This document shows, piece by piece, positions 62,956-64,000 of a stretch of DNA of 64,000 bases (its first letter is position 1; each line of letters starts with the position of its first letter). Origin of the DNA: Chitinophaga filiformis (lineage in GTDB: Bacteria > Bacteroidota > Bacteroidia > Chitinophagales > Chitinophagaceae); the NCBI RefSeq assembly GCF_023100805.1, contig NZ_CP095855.1:5063001-5127000 (forward strand), written 5' to 3'. The notes under the pieces were generated by a model. It was not told where the DNA came from. It saw only the letters and a program-made list of their open reading frames with translations, and searched no databases. The position numbers and the translations under genes are program-made.

Positions 62956-63159
62956 ATGAGAAAGATCAAAGGTTCCAAAACGCTTCGATGGTTACATGCC
63001 TATAGCTATCAATTTTATCTGAAATACTACAATGACCGCGAAGCGCTCAAAAGAGATCTTAGGGAAGCATCTAAACGCCATGATGCACTCTTTCCTAATG
63101 TACGGACAATATCTTCACGGGAAGAACTGCTTCGATTAGAAGCCGAGGGTAAGCTATAA
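62956..63159 (+). CDS. Small basic protein, tandem duplicate of the probable antitoxin
   Basis: A 67-residue paralogue of the preceding gene. MRKIKGSKTLRWLHAYSYQF is almost identical; the middle (REALKRDLREASKRHD) is diverged and the end TISSREELLRLEAEGKL is again similar. I use ATG 62956 because it aligns with the first copy; the ATG at 62953 adds one Met. Both copies are intact, so the second may have a changed role or dose effect. Confidence 0.65.
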   Translation: MRKIKGSKTLRWLHAYSYQFYLKYYNDREALKRDLREASKRHDALFPNVRTISSREELLRLEAEGKL

Positions 63160-63170
63160 ACGCTTCCCCT

Positions 63171-63194
63171 GACCGGCTGCGCTACCAGCCGGTC
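63171..63194. terminator. Terminator hairpin between the PIN module and the AraC-type gene
   Basis: Perfect 9-bp arms GACCGGCTG (63171-63179) and CAGCCGGTC (63186-63194) with a 6-nt loop. It sits between two convergent units and can serve the PIN module; a pyrimidine-rich ATTCTCTTCC follows on the plus strand. Confidence 0.65.
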
Positions 63195-63209
63195 ATTCTC
63201 TTCCAACTG

Positions 63210-64000
63210 CTACTGCTCCATCGCCTTATTCTTATTCCTGTACTCCGACGGCGACATACCCATCAGCTTCGAGAACATCCGCGAAAAATAATACTGATCC
63301 TCCACCCCTAACCTGTTCGCCACCTCCTTCACCGTGGCATTCGAGAACATGAGGTACTGACATGCCTTCTGGATCTTCAGATGATTAAAATACTCTATCG
63401 GCGAGTAACCCGTCTTCTCTCGGAATACGGCCGAGAAATGGGACACCGACAATCCGGCATAGCTCGACAGCTCCTGCAATGTGATCACCTGGGCCAGCCG
63501 CTCCTGCATCATACTGATGGTATGTGCAATGACATCTTCCGCCTCCTCATGGCCTGCATGATTAAACTTCTCCTCATACAATAAGGAGGAAAGAAAATGA
63601 TTAAAGATCATATTCACATAACGAAGATTATCCCCACTATAGCCCTTCTGCAGGTTCAGACAGATCTCCTCAAACAGGTGGATACGGGTCTCATTATATG
63701 TAAGATGCAGCTTATAGTTCCTGGCCCGCTGAAGGATCAGTTCTACGATAAAAGCGGAGATATCCCCTTTAAAATGTATCCAGTAAATTGTCCATGGGTC
63801 GTCCTCTTCCGACATATATTTATGCGCCACCCCCGAAGGGATAATAACGAGTTGCGACGGCTGCACATCGATCCGCTTTTTGTCTATCTCTATCCATCCC
63901 CGTCCTTCTATACAATAGATAATAATATGCTGCCCGGCCCCTACCGTTCGCTTAACGTAGTGATAACGCGCTCTTGGATAATACCCTATATCCGTAATGT
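63210..64000 (-). CDS. AraC-family transcriptional regulator, 5' end outside the window
   Basis: The frame stays open to the last base, so the start is beyond the window. The visible N-terminal part is a cupin-like AraC ligand-binding domain (GRGWIEIDKKRIDVQPSQLV, IPSGVAHKY). The C-terminal 100 residues hold two helix-turn-helix motifs (TLQELSSYAGLSVSHFSAVF and TVKEVANRLGVEDQYYFSRM) and the family end KLMGMSPSEYRNK. Members with this layout usually control sugar-use genes in response to the sugar. The target is probably outside the window. The GTG at 63866 is internal and not the start. Confidence 0.92.
   Translation of the reverse strand, partial: ITDIGYYPRARYHYVKRTVGAGQHIIIYCIEGRGWIEIDKKRIDVQPSQLVIIPSGVAHKYMSEEDDPWTIYWIHFKGDISAFIVELILQRARNYKLHLTYNETRIHLFEEICLNLQKGYSGDNLRYVNMIFNHFLSSLLYEEKFNHAGHEEAEDVIAHTISMMQERLAQVITLQELSSYAGLSVSHFSAVFREKTGYSPIEYFNHLKIQKACQYLMFSNATVKEVANRLGVEDQYYFSRMFSKLMGMSPSEYRNKNKAMEQ

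Noticed and set aside
1..64000. tRNA, rRNA, insertion sequences and prophage genes
   Set aside because: None recognised on either strand; no transposase, integrase or cloverleaf was seen.

Overview
The window reads as a chromosomal segment of a Bacteroidota bacterium, most likely Chitinophagaceae and close to Chitinophaga. The evidence is type IX secretion system (T9SS) cargo with both C-terminal sorting-domain types, a PorP/SprF-like protein, LytS/LytTR two-component genes, very long RHS-type secreted proteins with DUF5977-like repeats, lone FtsX-type permeases, promoter -7 boxes of the TAnnTTTG kind, and no clear Shine-Dalgarno sites. No rRNA, tRNA, cas gene, transposase or phage gene was recognised.

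Layout. 1-1008: 3' end of a subtilisin-like protease. 1119-4130 (minus): acyltransferase, LytS-type kinase and LytTR regulator in one operon. 4508-5325 (minus): a small lipoprotein gene and a truncated duplicate of its 5' end. 5438-6787 (plus): an orphan sigma-54-dependent response regulator. 6778-16139 (minus): a T9SS cassette of a 2155-residue adhesin with type B sorting domain, a PorP/SprF-like protein and an OmpA/PorE-like protein. 16514-26029 (minus): a 3171-residue adhesin with a type A sorting domain and sixteen repeats spaced exactly 225 bp. 26030-26871: a gene-free stretch with a 72-bp degenerate tandem repeat. 26872-28212 (minus): Ohr-type peroxidase and a DUF1223 protein. 28536-36466 (plus): a potassium-uptake cluster with a conserved-looking small gene, an unannotated 27-codon ORF, kdpF, kdpA, kdpB, kdpC, a short KdpD (sensor domain only) and a separate histidine kinase, but no kdpE. 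36536-38905 (minus): FtsX/MacB-type permease.

39601-56783 (minus) is the most striking block. Three consecutive secreted giants (2222, 550 and 2836 residues) appear to form one transcription unit. The last is an RHS protein whose variable tip looks like an ADP-ribosyltransferase toxin, followed 1 nt later by a small Cys-rich protein that is the probable immunity protein. A beta-propeller-like segment is inserted in the RHS protein, which invites comparison with Tc toxin B/C cocoons.

57322-64000: hotdog thioesterase, OmpL-like porin, HAD hydrolase, a second acyltransferase, a PIN-domain toxin-like gene translationally coupled to a small gene that is present in two tandem copies, and the 3' part of an AraC-type regulator running off the window.

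Most functional calls rest on motifs read directly from the translated sequence. No database search was possible, so family names given from memory are marked as such.
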